Of a stretch of 64,000 nt of DNA, positions 53,525-62,398 are shown piece after piece. Under the pieces are notes generated by a model that did not search any database, was not told the origin of the DNA, and saw only the letters and a list, made by a program, of their open reading frames with translations. Origin of the DNA: Halopseudomonas sp002296055 (GTDB lineage: Bacteria > Pseudomonadota > Gammaproteobacteria > Pseudomonadales > Pseudomonadaceae); assembly GCF_050876985.1 (NCBI RefSeq), contig NZ_JBPAPP010000003.1; one strand, given 5' to 3'. Within the stretch, counting starts at the first letter, position 1. The number at the start of each line of letters is the position of its first letter. The translations under genes and the position numbers were made by a program.

Positions 53525-53974
53525 ATGCGAATGCAGCGCCCATCACTCAGCCACGCCCTCCAGCAAGTCGCCCATGCCTACCGAGGCCATATGGCGCAAA
53601 CCATACGCCAGGCTGAACTGCCGTTGCCTGTTACCCATGTTCGCGCACTCAAGGCGGTCTGCTACATCGATGGCTGTACCGCTCAACGCATCGCCCAGCG
53701 CATGCGCCGCGACAAGGCGCAGATTACCCGCGTGTTGAACGACCTGTTCGACAGCGGTCTGATCATCAGGGTGTGCAACCCCGCCGACAAGCGCAGCCAG
53801 TTGCTGCAAGCAACCCCAGCAGGGGAGGCAATGATGCAACGCGTTCAAGAGCTTGAGCAGCAAACGCTGACACGCATGACCCGTGACCTGACCCAAGAAG
53901 AGGTCGAGCACTTTATCCGCATTGCCTGGCATATGACCCAGAACCTGGACGGCGACCTGCCACCAGACAACTGA
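53525..53974 (+). CDS. MarR-family transcriptional regulator
   Basis: A 149-aa winged-helix repressor: GCTAQRIAQRMRRDKAQITRVLNDLFDSGLIIRVCNPADKRSQLLQATPAG is the DNA-binding wing. ATG 53525 (MRMQRPS) is preferred because an in-frame ATG at 53495 would translate the second operator and part of the -10 box. The gene for a siderophore-interacting protein follows after 14 bp, so iron or redox stress control is plausible but inferred. Confidence 0.82.
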   Translation: MRMQRPSLSHALQQVAHAYRGHMAQTIRQAELPLPVTHVRALKAVCYIDGCTAQRIAQRMRRDKAQITRVLNDLFDSGLIIRVCNPADKRSQLLQATPAGEAMMQRVQELEQQTLTRMTRDLTQEEVEHFIRIAWHMTQNLDGDLPPDN

Positions 53975-53988
53975 TTGGAGACCCAACC

Positions 53989-54744
53989 ATGGCCAGACCC
54001 ACTCCACGCACCCTGCACGTCATTGGCAAACAGCCGGTCAGCCGCAACATGCTGCGCGTTACCCTGGGCGGCGACGGTATGCAGGCTTTCCCGAGCGACC
54101 AGCCCGGCGCCTATATCAAACTGATCTTCCCCGCCACCGCCGAGCACCCACAACTGATGCGCACCTACACCGTCCGTGCACAACGCGAGCACGAGATTGA
54201 TGTCGATTTTGTCCTGCATGACGACGGCGGCCCGGCATCACGCTGGGCCAGCAGCTGCCAACCGGGCGACAGCATCCTGGTTGGCGGCCCAGGCCCGCGC
54301 AAGCCGCTGCATGAGGGGCCGGACTGGTACCTTATTGCCGGCGACATGACCGCGCTGCCGGCCATCAGCGTCAACCTGGAAAGCCTGCCGCAAGACGCAC
54401 GCGGTGTGGCAGTACTGGAAATACTCGATGAAGCCGACATCCAGCCACTGCAGGTGCCGGACGGTATCGAGCTGATCTGGCTGGTCAACAGCCACCCTGG
54501 CAACGAGACCCACCCGCTGGTCGAGCGCATTCGTCAACTTGACTGGTCACCGGGCCGGGTTCAGGTATGGGCTGCCTGCGAGTTTGGCAGCATGCGCGCG
54601 CTGCGCCAATTTCTGCGCGAAGAGCGAGAGGTGGCCCGCAGCGACACCTACATCTCCAGCTACTGGAAAAACGGCGTCAGCGAAGACCAGCACAAACTGG
54701 CCAAACGCGCCGACGCCGAGCAGGCCGATCAGCTCTCGGCGTGA
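53989..54744 (+). CDS. Siderophore-interacting protein (ViuB/YqjH-like ferric reductase)
   Basis: A 251-aa flavoprotein of the SIP family that reduces ferric siderophores in the cytoplasm. The FAD motif is MRTYTVR, the NAD(P)-domain motif GDMTALPAISVNLE, and the C-terminal block AACEFGSMRALRQFL...YISSYWKNGVSEDQHK is diagnostic. It is co-transcribed with the marR gene. No siderophore synthesis gene is nearby. The 3' end overlaps the converging GNAT gene by 16 bp. Confidence 0.92.
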   Translation: MARPTPRTLHVIGKQPVSRNMLRVTLGGDGMQAFPSDQPGAYIKLIFPATAEHPQLMRTYTVRAQREHEIDVDFVLHDDGGPASRWASSCQPGDSILVGGPGPRKPLHEGPDWYLIAGDMTALPAISVNLESLPQDARGVAVLEILDEADIQPLQVPDGIELIWLVNSHPGNETHPLVERIRQLDWSPGRVQVWAACEFGSMRALRQFLREEREVARSDTYISSYWKNGVSEDQHKLAKRADAEQADQLSA

Positions 54745-55331
54745 CGGGCCAGGCGATGCAGTAACGCCTTGCGCACCGAGGGCCACTCGCTGTCGAGAAT
54801 GGAAAACACCACCGTGTCGCGCCGTGCCCCGTCCGCCTCGATACGGTGATTGCGCAACACCCCGTCCTGCTTGGCGCCCAACCGGGCAATCGCCGCGCGC
54901 GAGCGATGGTTATGCCAGTGGGTACGCAGCTCAATCGCTATACAGCCCAACACATCAAAAGCGTGCTGCATCAGCGCCAGTTTGCACTGGGTGTTGAGCG
55001 CCGAACGCTGGCAACGCGACGCGTACCAGGTGTAACCAATTTCCAGCCGACGGTTCACGGTATCGGCGTTACACAAACGCGTGGTACCCAGAATCTCGCC
55101 GCTGGCGCGCTCAACCACCACAAAGGGCAGTGCTCTGCCAGCGGCCTGCTCACTCAGCGCATACTCAATGTAGCCCGCAACACCGTCAGCATCCGGCACT
55201 TGGGTAAACCATAACTCCCAAAGCCGCCCATCACTGGCCGCGGCCACCAGTGCCGCTGCGTCCTCGCGGCGCAAGGGCCGCAGCAGCGCCAAGTCAGTCT
55301 CGAGCGTAAGTTCCTGCAACCACTGCGTCAT
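54729..55331 (-). CDS. GNAT acetyltransferase, RimJ/RimL-like
   Basis: A 200-aa acetyltransferase of the Acetyltransf_3 type. LRPLRREDAAALVAAASDGRLWELWF opens the fold, RLEIGYTWYASRCQRSALNTQCKLALMQHAF holds the acetyl-CoA site, and IELRTHWHNHRSRAAIARLGAKQDGVLRNH is the closing block. The substrate may be a protein N-terminus or a small molecule. Its ATG overlaps the LysR stop (ATGA). Confidence 0.87.
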   Translation of the reverse strand: MTQWLQELTLETDLALLRPLRREDAAALVAAASDGRLWELWFTQVPDADGVAGYIEYALSEQAAGRALPFVVVERASGEILGTTRLCNADTVNRRLEIGYTWYASRCQRSALNTQCKLALMQHAFDVLGCIAIELRTHWHNHRSRAAIARLGAKQDGVLRNHRIEADGARRDTVVFSILDSEWPSVRKALLHRLARHAES

Positions 55332-56248
55332 GCCTGACTCCCCCGTCCGCCTCGCTGCGCCAAGGTCTCGACGCAGTGATCAATAAAAGCACGCACTGGC
55401 GGCAGCATGCCACGCGGCGTGGTGAAAACCATATGGATCTGTCCTTCCAGCGCATGCCACTGCGGCAGGATATGCACCAGCCGCCCGGCTCGAATTTCTG
55501 CCTCACAGACGTGCTGCGGCAACAACACCACGCCGCGCCCGGCCACTGCGGCCTCACAAATCAATTGCAGGTCACCGCTGCTGAAATGCGGCACATGGTG
55601 ATGATCGCAGGACTCGCCCGCGTCGTTGGCGAACTCCCAGCGGTCGCGCTCCAGCATCTCGCCCACCGACAAGGTCGGGAAGCGCGCCAGATCATCCAGC
55701 GTATCGGGCGCTCCACCTAGGCGCTGCAATAGCGCTGGGCTGGCCGCCAAAATGCGCGCGCCCACGCCCAAAGAGCGCATCGCCAGCGACTGATCCGTAT
55801 CAAAGCGGGTAGCCACCCGAAAAGCGACATCAATGCGCTCGTTAATCAGATCGACGCGTTGGCTGGATAAGCGCAGCTGCAAGCGCACTTCCGGATAGCG
55901 ACTCATAAAATCAACCAGGGTCGTCCGCCCAAGGTATTCCAGCATGCCCGCCGACATGGCGACCCGCACGGTCCCCCGGACCTCGTCCCGCGCGGTCATG
56001 GCCAGCGCCTCTGACGCCTCCAGCCGCTGCAGGATAACCTCGCACTCGCGGTATAACTCCCGGCCGATATCGGTGACCCGAAAGCTGCGCGTTGAACGCT
56101 CGATCAAACGCGCACCAAAATCCACCTCAAGACGGGCAACGCGCTTGCTGAGTTTCGACTTTCGCTCCCCCGTAGCCCGCTCCGCAGCGGCAAAGCCGCC
56201 GTACCTCACCACGCGGGCAAAGCACAACAAATCATTCAAATCCTGCAT
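55328..56248 (-). CDS. LysR-family transcriptional regulator
   Basis: A 306-aa regulator. The N-terminal winged helix reads MQDLNDLLCFARVVRYGGFAAAERATGERKSKLSKRVARLE, and the effector-binding domain follows from about residue 90. The DNA-binding helix has ERKSKLSKRV where SxLSRxI is common. ATG 56248 is preferred over an in-frame codon at 56302. It is divergent from a small secreted protein, with two inverted repeats between them, and coupled to the GNAT gene. Confidence 0.88.
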   Translation of the reverse strand: MQDLNDLLCFARVVRYGGFAAAERATGERKSKLSKRVARLEVDFGARLIERSTRSFRVTDIGRELYRECEVILQRLEASEALAMTARDEVRGTVRVAMSAGMLEYLGRTTLVDFMSRYPEVRLQLRLSSQRVDLINERIDVAFRVATRFDTDQSLAMRSLGVGARILAASPALLQRLGGAPDTLDDLARFPTLSVGEMLERDRWEFANDAGESCDHHHVPHFSSGDLQLICEAAVAGRGVVLLPQHVCEAEIRAGRLVHILPQWHALEGQIHMVFTTPRGMLPPVRAFIDHCVETLAQRGGRGSQA

Positions 56249-56342
56249 GGCGCCCCGTATCCCCAGCCCACTTCTGTTTCCCAAATGGAAATTCTGTGTC
56301 ATCAGAATAACCGCTACTGCGACACTTTGTCGCCCTCATATA

Positions 56343-56387
56343 GTGACTACATCGGTCACAGGGGAAATAATTGGAAACAGTTTCAAA
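56343..56387. promoter_or_regulatory. Two inverted repeats in the LysR/small-protein intergenic region
   Basis: GTGAC-7-GTCAC (56343-56359) and TTGGAAACAGTTTCAAA (56371-56387, near-palindromic) lie between the divergent LysR gene and the 63-aa secreted protein. Either could be the LysR operator; the AT-rich DNA downstream could hold the small gene's promoter. Confidence 0.4.
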
Positions 56388-56443
56388 ATATGTCCTACAT
56401 CTCCCCCACCACAAGACCGAACACACCATCAGGAGACACAGCT

Positions 56444-56635
56444 ATGAAAAACCTATCTGCTCTGATCATCGCTTCCTTCCTTGCCTCCAGCCCAGCCGTG
56501 CAGGCTGAAGACAACCGACAGCGCATGAACACCAATGATCGCGCCTCCAGCCATAGCACCGCTGACTACCTGCAGGAGCTAGCCCAAGCCCAAGCGCGCG
56601 CCAACGACCTGCAAGACGACCAGCAAGACAGCTGA
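56444..56635 (+). CDS. Small secreted hypothetical protein
   Basis: A 63-aa protein with a clear Sec signal (MKNLSALIIASFLASSPAVQA, cleavage after AQ/A region near residue 21) and a polar mature part rich in Gln, Asp and Ala (DYLQELAQAQARANDLQDDQQDS). AGGAGA lies 7 bp before the ATG. It is divergent from the LysR gene. No family recognised; similar co-product proteins in pseudomonads are uncharacterised. Confidence 0.65.
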   Translation: MKNLSALIIASFLASSPAVQAEDNRQRMNTNDRASSHSTADYLQELAQAQARANDLQDDQQDS

Positions 56636-56720
56636 CATTCAGAAGCCAACCGCGGTTGGCTGAGTGCGCCGGGCATCGGCCTAATTAAGCATCCGCCGCA
56701 AGCGGATATGGCCAAACACA

Positions 56721-56880
56721 AGCCAATACTGATCAATTACACATGTTCTCTGGCATCCAGGCTGAGGGTGCGTTCAAACCCGCATATGCGTCGTTGCACT
56801 GCTTGCCGATAGACCCTCTATTGGCTGCAGCTGCAGATTTGAACAGTCGCCAGAGGCCATGTGGAATTGATCAGGGCTCC
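56721..56880. mobile_element. MITE-like element, family 1, copy 2 (about 160 bp, decayed)
   Basis: Homologous to the element at 4717-4978: the left end ATACTGATCAATTACACATG and right end GGAATTGATCAGGGCTCC match with substitutions, and the core 56792-56826 equals 4876-4910 at 32 of 35 positions. About 100 bp of the longer copy are missing here. Termini have drifted and no target duplication is visible. It fills most of the gene-free stretch 56636-56971. Confidence 0.65.
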
Positions 56881-56971
56881 TATAAAGCTGGACCTGACAC
56901 GAAGTTGCACTAGAGTTAGCAGGACATGCCCGCGTCCAAGGGCACCCCGCCCAGCTCAGGAGCACACCCAC

Positions 56972-57946
56972 GTGAAAGGACTTGTCGCACTTGTAACTCT
57001 ACTGCTCAGCTTTGGCTGCCTTGCCGACAACAGCCAGCCTTTGCCCTCTTGGCAAGACGGCGCCAGCCGCCAAGCCATCCTCGCGTTCGTAGAGCGCGTC
57101 ACTGATCCAGCATCAGCTGACCACGTGGAGCGCAGTGCACGCATCGCCGTGTTTGATAACGACGGTACGTTATGGGCCGAGCAGCCAATCTACTTCCAAC
57201 TGCTGTTTGTTGCCGACCGGGTGCGCGCGCAGGCCGAGGACAACCCCGCCTGGAAAACCCAGGAGCCTTTCGCCTCCGTGCTCAAGGGTGACCTGGCAGG
57301 CGCCTTCAGCTCCAGCCACGAGGCACCTATTCAACTGATCCGCGCCAGCCAGACCGGGCTGGACACCGACGCCTTTGACCAGGTGGTGCGCGACTGGATG
57401 CAAACGGCTCGCCACCCCACCAGCGGCAAACCCTTCACCCGCATGATCTACCAGCCCATGCTGGAGTTGCTTGAGTACCTAGAAGATAACGGCTTCAAGA
57501 ACTTCATTGTCTCAGGTGGTGGCATCGACTTTATGCGCCCCTGGACCGAGTCCGTCTACGGCATCCCGCCCGAGCGCGTGGTGGGTAGCCGCGTTGCCAA
57601 ACAGCTGGAGGTGCAGAACGGCGTTGTGCGTGTGGTGCATGAAGGCACCATGGAATTCAACGACGACAAGGAAGGCAAACCCGTAGGCATCAGCCAGCAC
57701 ATTGGCCGTCGCCCCATCGCCGCCTTCGGCAACTCTGACGGCGACCTGCAGATGCTGCAGTGGACCACTGCGGGCGATGGCGCGCGGTTTGCCATGATCG
57801 TGCGGCACACCGACGCGGACCGCGAGTGGGCCTATGACCGCGAGTCCCACATCGGCCGCCTGGACAAGGCCCTGGACATTGCTGAAGAACAGGGCTGGAC
57901 CGTCGTCGACATGAAGCAGGAGTGGAAACAGATATTCCCTGAATAG
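56972..57946 (+). CDS. Secreted HAD-family phosphatase
   Basis: A 324-aa haloacid-dehalogenase-fold phosphatase. After a signal peptide (MKGLVALVTLLLSFGCLA) come motif I DNDGT (D62, D64), motif II SGGG in FIVSGGGIDFM and motif IV GNSDGD, all intact. Periplasmic acid phosphatase activity on phosphoserine-like or nucleotide substrates is plausible. The GTG at 56972 with CAGGAG upstream is chosen; an earlier in-frame GTG at 56861 lies inside the repeat element. Confidence 0.85.
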   Translation: MKGLVALVTLLLSFGCLADNSQPLPSWQDGASRQAILAFVERVTDPASADHVERSARIAVFDNDGTLWAEQPIYFQLLFVADRVRAQAEDNPAWKTQEPFASVLKGDLAGAFSSSHEAPIQLIRASQTGLDTDAFDQVVRDWMQTARHPTSGKPFTRMIYQPMLELLEYLEDNGFKNFIVSGGGIDFMRPWTESVYGIPPERVVGSRVAKQLEVQNGVVRVVHEGTMEFNDDKEGKPVGISQHIGRRPIAAFGNSDGDLQMLQWTTAGDGARFAMIVRHTDADREWAYDRESHIGRLDKALDIAEEQGWTVVDMKQEWKQIFPE

Positions 57947-57966
57947 CCCCCCCCAACTCACACAGA

Positions 57967-57991
57967 AACCCGGCTCCATGCCGGGTTTTTT
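57967..57991 (+). terminator. Rho-independent terminator after the phosphatase gene
   Basis: AACCCGGC (57967-57974) and GCCGGGTT (57980-57987) with a 5-nt loop, then a T-run to 57991. A textbook terminator 21 bp after the stop. Confidence 0.88.
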
Positions 57992-58154
57992 GTGTGTTTG
58001 GGAGACAGAACAATACTGCGTGGAGAGAGCATGGCCGGGCAGCATTAACAAACATGGTCAATCAGGCCTATAGATAAAATCAATCAGAAACCAACTATTC
58101 ACACTTTTAACTGAACTAAACCTGAAAGATCTCCCCCAAAAAGGACGGAGCACG

Positions 58155-58232
58155 ATGTACGCAGCCACGCTCCAAGGCGCGCGTGTCCGGCCATACAGAC
58201 CAAAAAGAGCATGGAGACCTGATGATGTCTGA
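58155..58232 (+). CDS. Candidate 25-aa leader ORF overlapping the catalase start
   Basis: ATG 58155 with GGAG 4 bp upstream opens a 25-codon frame rich in Arg and Pro (MYAATLQGARVRPYRPKRAW, then RPDDV) that stops 11 bp inside the catalase gene. It may couple or limit catalase translation. Supported only by the ribosome site and overlap. Confidence 0.3.
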   Translation: MYAATLQGARVRPYRPKRAWRPDDV

Positions 58233-59676
58233 ACAAAAGCCAAAACCGACCACAACGGACGCCGGTATCCCGGTATCCAGTGACGAGCACTCACTCACCG
58301 TTGGCCCCGACGGCCCCATCCTGCTGCACGACCACTATCTGATTGAGCAGATGGCCCAGTTCAACCGCGAGCGCATTCCTGAGCGGCAGCCACATGCCAA
58401 GGGCGGCGGCGGTTTTGGGCATTTTCAGGTAACCCACGACGTCAGCGCCTATACCAAGGCCGCCGTGTTCCAACCAGGCACGCACACCGACGTGCTAATG
58501 CGCTTCTCCACTGTCGCGGGTGAACGAGGCAGCCCGGACACCTGGCGCGACCCACGGGGCTTCGCGATCAAGTTCTATACCAGCCAGGGCAACTACGACA
58601 TGGTGGGCAACAATACACCTGTATTCTTCCTGCGCGATCCAATGAAGTTTCAGCACTTTATACGCTCGCAAAAGCGTCGAGCCGACACCAACCTGCGCGA
58701 TCACGACATGCAGTGGGATTTCTGGTCCCTGTCACCCGAATCAGCGCACCAGGTGACCTGGCTGATGGGCGATCGCGGTATCCCGAAAACCTGGCGTCAC
58801 ATGAACGGTTACAGCAGCCATACCTATATGTGGATCAACGCAGAAGGCGAGCGCTTCTGGGTCAAGTACCATTTCAAAAGTGACCAGGGCGTTGAGTGCC
58901 TTACTCAAGAGGAAGCCGACAAGCTGGCCGGACAGGATGCGGACTATCACACCCGCGACCTCTACAAAGCACTTAAGCAGGGCAAGCATCCCAGCTGGAC
59001 CCTGCACGTGCAGATCATGCCGTTTAGCGAAGCAAAGCAATATCGCTTCAACCCGTTCGACCTCACCAAGGTCTGGCCGCATGGCGATTACCCATTGATC
59101 CCCGTAGGCAAGCTGACACTGGACCGCAACCCCACCGACTATCACACCGAGATTGAGCAGGCTGCGTTCGAGCCCAACAACCTGGTACCAGGCATCGGTC
59201 TGAGCCCAGACAAAATGCTGCTGGGCCGGGTATTTGCCTATGCGGACGCGCATCGCGCGCGCCTGGGCGTCAACTACAAGCAAATACCGGTCAACCGCCC
59301 CAAATCACCCGTGCACAGCTACAGCAAAGACGGTGCGATGCGCATGGACAATGTGACCGACCCGGTTTACGCGCCCAACTCCAAAGGTGGCCCGGCCGCT
59401 GACCCGTCGCTCAACCCACCGGTCGATGTGTGGCAAACGAGTGGTGACATGGTGCGCCAGGCCTATACTTTGCGCGCCGACGACGATGACTTCGGTCAGG
59501 CCGGTACGCTGGTGCGCGAGGTGATGGATGACGCTCAACGCGAGCGCCTGGTGAATAACGTTGTAGGCCATCTCAGCGCCGGCGTCAGCGAGCCGGTGCT
59601 CGAGCGAGCACTGCAGTACTGGCGCAACATTGATGCAGACATCGGCGAGCGCATCGCCTCCGGTATGAAGCGTTAA
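58222..59676 (+). CDS. katA: Monofunctional haem catalase (small subunit, KatA-like)
   Basis: Converts hydrogen peroxide to water and oxygen in the cytoplasm. A 484-aa small-subunit catalase: catalytic H58 in ERQPHAKGGGGFG, the Asn in NTPVFFLRDPMKF, and the proximal haem Tyr in GRVFAYADAHRARLGVNYKQIPVN. RERIPERQPHAKG has Gln-Pro where most clade 3 enzymes have Val-Val or Val-Pro. GGAGA precedes ATGATG at 58222. A terminator follows and it converges on pnp. No adjacent oxyR or ankyrin-like gene. Confidence 0.93.
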   Translation: MMSEQKPKPTTTDAGIPVSSDEHSLTVGPDGPILLHDHYLIEQMAQFNRERIPERQPHAKGGGGFGHFQVTHDVSAYTKAAVFQPGTHTDVLMRFSTVAGERGSPDTWRDPRGFAIKFYTSQGNYDMVGNNTPVFFLRDPMKFQHFIRSQKRRADTNLRDHDMQWDFWSLSPESAHQVTWLMGDRGIPKTWRHMNGYSSHTYMWINAEGERFWVKYHFKSDQGVECLTQEEADKLAGQDADYHTRDLYKALKQGKHPSWTLHVQIMPFSEAKQYRFNPFDLTKVWPHGDYPLIPVGKLTLDRNPTDYHTEIEQAAFEPNNLVPGIGLSPDKMLLGRVFAYADAHRARLGVNYKQIPVNRPKSPVHSYSKDGAMRMDNVTDPVYAPNSKGGPAADPSLNPPVDVWQTSGDMVRQAYTLRADDDDFGQAGTLVREVMDDAQRERLVNNVVGHLSAGVSEPVLERALQYWRNIDADIGERIASGMKR

Positions 59677-59695
59677 TCAGCCGCTCCCAAAAGCA

Positions 59696-59720
59696 AAAAC
59701 CCGGCCTGAGCCGGGTTTTT
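59696..59720. terminator. Bidirectional terminator between katA and pnp
   Basis: AAAACCCGGC (59696-59705) pairs with GCCGGGTTTT around CTGA, with T-runs on either strand. It serves both converging genes. Confidence 0.88.
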
Positions 59721-59741
59721 GCTTAGCAAACTGCAGCGTTG

Positions 59742-61850
59742 TTATACGCCGCTAGTCTCTGCAGCTTCAACGTCCTTCATGGACAGCTTGATACGGCCGC
59801 GGTTGTCCACGTCCAGTACCAGTACCTTCACTTCCTGTCCTTCCTGCAGCACGTCGGTCACTTTCTCGATGCGCTCGTTAGCGATTTGCGAGATGTGAAC
59901 CAGACCGTCCTTGCCCGGCAGAATGTTGACGAAGGCACCGAAGTCGACGATGCGCTCAACCTTACCGGTGTAGACCTTGCCGATTTCCGCTTCAGCAGTG
60001 ATGGCGTCAACGCGCGCTTTGGCCGCGTTGGCAGCATCTTTGCTGGCAGCGAAGATCTTGACCATGCCGTCGTCGGTGATGTCGATGGACGCGCCAGTCT
60101 CGTCGCAGATGCCACGGATGGTTGCGCCGCCCTTGCCGATCACGTCGCGGATCTTCTCGGGATCAATCTTCATGCTCAGCATGGTCGGTGCGTTGGAAGA
60201 GATTTCCTTGCGCGACTCAGGCAGCACTTCGTTCATCTGCTTGAGGATGTGCAGACGCGCTTCGTGCGCCTGACCCAGAGCGATTTCCATGATCTCTTCG
60301 GTGATGCCGTTGATCTTGATGTCCATCTGCAGCGCAGTAACACCCTTCTCGGTACCGGCAACCTTGAAGTCCATGTCGCCCAGGTGATCTTCGTCACCCA
60401 GGATGTCGGTCAGTACGGCGAACTTCTCGCCTTCTTTAACCAGACCCATCGCGATACCGGCAACCGGTGCTTTCATCGGCACGCCAGCGTCCATCAGCGC
60501 CAGAGAGGCGCCACAAACGGAAGCCATGGAGCTGGAACCGTTGGACTCGGTGATTTCAGACACCACGCGGATGGAGTACGGGAATTGCTCCATATCGGGC
60601 ATAACAGCCTGCACACCGCGACGGGCCAGACGGCCGTGACCGATTTCGCGACGGCCAGTACCGCCCATACGACCACACTCACCCACAGAGTAGGGAGGGA
60701 AGTTGTAGTGGAACATGAAGGGCTCTTTGCGCTCGCCTTCCAGCATGTCCAGCAGCTGAGAGTCACGTGCAGTACCCAGGGTGGTGACAACCAGCGCCTG
60801 TGTTTCGCCACGGGTGAACAGGGCGGAACCGTGAGTGCGGTCCAGCACGCCAACCTCGATGTTCAGCGGGCGGACAGTCTTGGTGTCACGGCCATCGATA
60901 CGCGGGTTGCCGTTAACGATGCTCTCGCGAACGGTGCGGTATTCAATCTCGCCGAATACGTCTTTGACTTCACCGGCAGCGAACTTGCCTTCTTCTTCGC
61001 CAGACAGCGCAGCAACAGCCTGGTCGCGCAGCTCGCCCAGACGAGCGTAACGCTCCTGCTTGTTGACGATGGTGTAGGCGTCAGCGATGCCAGCACCAAA
61101 CTCGCCCTTGATGGCGTTGATCAGTGCGGTGTTTTCAGCAGGTGCCTGCCAGTCCCAAGCCGGCTTGCCTGCTTCGGCAGCGAATTCCTTGATGGCAGCG
61201 ATCGCGCCCTGGAATTCCATGTGGGCAAACAGTACGGCGCCCAGCATCTGGTCTTCGGTCAGTTCCTGTGCTTCGGACTCAACCATCAGTACCGCTTCTT
61301 CGGTACCGGCAACGACCATGTCCAGACGGGAGGTGGCCAGCTCTTCGTAGTTCGGGTTCAGCACGTAACCGCGCTGATCGTCGAAGGCAACACGGGCTGC
61401 GCCAATCGGGCCGCCAAACGGCACGCCGGAGATGGCCAGAGCAGCGGAGGTACCGATCATGGCAGCGATGTCCGGATCGGTGGTCTTGTCGGTGGACACT
61501 ACGGTGCAGACAACCTGCACTTCGTTCATGAAGCCTTCGGCGAACAGCGGACGGATCGGGCGGTCGATCAGGCGGGAGGTCAGGGTCTCTTTCTCGGAGG
61601 GACGGCCTTCACGCTTGAAGAAACCACCGGGGATACGGCCAGCGGCGTAGGTCTTCTCGATGTAGTGCACAGACAGAGGGAAGAAATCACGACCAGCTTC
61701 GGGCTGCTTGGCGGCCACTACGGTGACCAGAACGCTGACAGCGTTGTCGATGCTGACCAGAACGGCACCGGAAGCCTGGCGAGCAATGCGGCCTGTTTCC
61801 ATGGTAACGGTGCTGTTGCCTAACTTGAATTGCTTGATAACCGGTTTCAC
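59742..61850 (-). CDS. pnp: Polynucleotide phosphorylase
   Basis: 3'-5' phosphorolytic exoribonuclease and degradosome component. A 702-aa protein: two RNase PH domains (GGFFKREGRPSEKETLTSRLIDRPIRPLF in the first; MGGTGRREIGHGRLARRGV in the second), then a KH domain (IRDVIGKGGATIRGI) and an S1 domain (GKVERIVDFGAFVNILPGKDGLVHISQI). GTG at 61850 gives VKPVIKQF, matching the family start; the in-frame ATG at 61895 falls in the leader hairpin. It lies 86 bp after rpsO. Confidence 0.96.
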   Translation of the reverse strand: MKPVIKQFKLGNSTVTMETGRIARQASGAVLVSIDNAVSVLVTVVAAKQPEAGRDFFPLSVHYIEKTYAAGRIPGGFFKREGRPSEKETLTSRLIDRPIRPLFAEGFMNEVQVVCTVVSTDKTTDPDIAAMIGTSAALAISGVPFGGPIGAARVAFDDQRGYVLNPNYEELATSRLDMVVAGTEEAVLMVESEAQELTEDQMLGAVLFAHMEFQGAIAAIKEFAAEAGKPAWDWQAPAENTALINAIKGEFGAGIADAYTIVNKQERYARLGELRDQAVAALSGEEEGKFAAGEVKDVFGEIEYRTVRESIVNGNPRIDGRDTKTVRPLNIEVGVLDRTHGSALFTRGETQALVVTTLGTARDSQLLDMLEGERKEPFMFHYNFPPYSVGECGRMGGTGRREIGHGRLARRGVQAVMPDMEQFPYSIRVVSEITESNGSSSMASVCGASLALMDAGVPMKAPVAGIAMGLVKEGEKFAVLTDILGDEDHLGDMDFKVAGTEKGVTALQMDIKINGITEEIMEIALGQAHEARLHILKQMNEVLPESRKEISSNAPTMLSMKIDPEKIRDVIGKGGATIRGICDETGASIDITDDGMVKIFAASKDAANAAKARVDAITAEAEIGKVYTGKVERIVDFGAFVNILPGKDGLVHISQIANERIEKVTDVLQEGQEVKVLVLDVDNRGRIKLSMKDVEAAETSGV

Positions 61851-61893
61851 GGTGTCTTCTCTCTCTTCTTTGCCTTTGGGGGAAACTCTGGGC

Positions 61894-61918
61894 ATGGCCG
61901 GGAATCGGACCCGGCCAT
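61894..61918 (-). promoter_or_regulatory. rpsO-pnp intercistronic hairpin
   Basis: Perfect 9-bp stem ATGGCCGGG (61894-61902) with CCCGGCCAT (61910-61918) and a 7-nt loop. In E. coli the equivalent leader stem of pnp is cut by RNase III and mediates PNPase autoregulation; that role is inferred here. There is no T-run, so rpsO-pnp readthrough is expected. Confidence 0.6.
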
Positions 61919-61936
61919 GTCCAAACGGGGCTGGTC

Positions 61937-62206
61937 TTAGCGACGCAGACCCAGACTGCTGATCAAAGCGCTGTAACGAGACAGGTCTTTCGACTTCAGG
62001 TAGTCCAGCAGCTTGCGGCGCTGGTTAACCATGCGAATCAGACCACGACGGGAGTGGTGATCCTTCTTGTTGTCCTTGAAGTGGCCTTGCAGCTTGTTGA
62101 TGTTTGCAGTCAACAGAGCTACCTGGACTTCCGGAGAACCGGTATCACCTTCACCGCGCTTGTACTCGGCAACGATTGCAGCTTTTTCTTCAACACTCAG
62201 TGACAT
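61937..62206 (-). CDS. rpsO: 30S ribosomal protein S15
   Basis: An 89-aa primary 16S rRNA-binding protein. KAAIVAEYKRGEGDTGSPEVQVALLTANINKLQGHFKDNKKDHHSRRGLIRMVNQRRKLLDYLKS is the canonical S15 text, with the HHSRRGL loop that contacts rRNA. Length is standard. AGAGGAAA precedes the ATG. Upstream is a leader with a hairpin, consistent with autoregulation. Confidence 0.97.
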   Translation of the reverse strand: MSLSVEEKAAIVAEYKRGEGDTGSPEVQVALLTANINKLQGHFKDNKKDHHSRRGLIRMVNQRRKLLDYLKSKDLSRYSALISSLGLRR

Positions 62207-62232
62207 CTCGTATTTCCTCTGAGGTAACAGGC

Positions 62233-62249
62233 CGGGAGCAGTTCTCCCG
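62233..62249 (-). promoter_or_regulatory. Hairpin in the rpsO leader
   Basis: CGGGAG (62233-62238) and CTCCCG (62244-62249) form a 6-bp stem with a 5-nt loop about 26 nt upstream of the rpsO ATG. S15 often represses its own mRNA through leader structures; this is a candidate, with no diagnostic consensus. Confidence 0.35.
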
Positions 62250-62398
62250 TGTTTTAAATCGAGGCATGACCGTGCCTGTTGACAGCCACCCTCGTGGTGA
62301 CCCGTTATCGGGTCAACTCCAACGCCGAATCATACTCCCGAATGATCGGGGATTCAGCCCAATTCTGCATTGTCGCCTGCGCTGCAGGCGACCGCTCG

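Noticed and set aside
59739..61823. 694-codon plus-strand frame opposite pnp
   Set aside because: Antisense shadow caused by codon bias; the minus strand encodes full-length PNPase with all domains.
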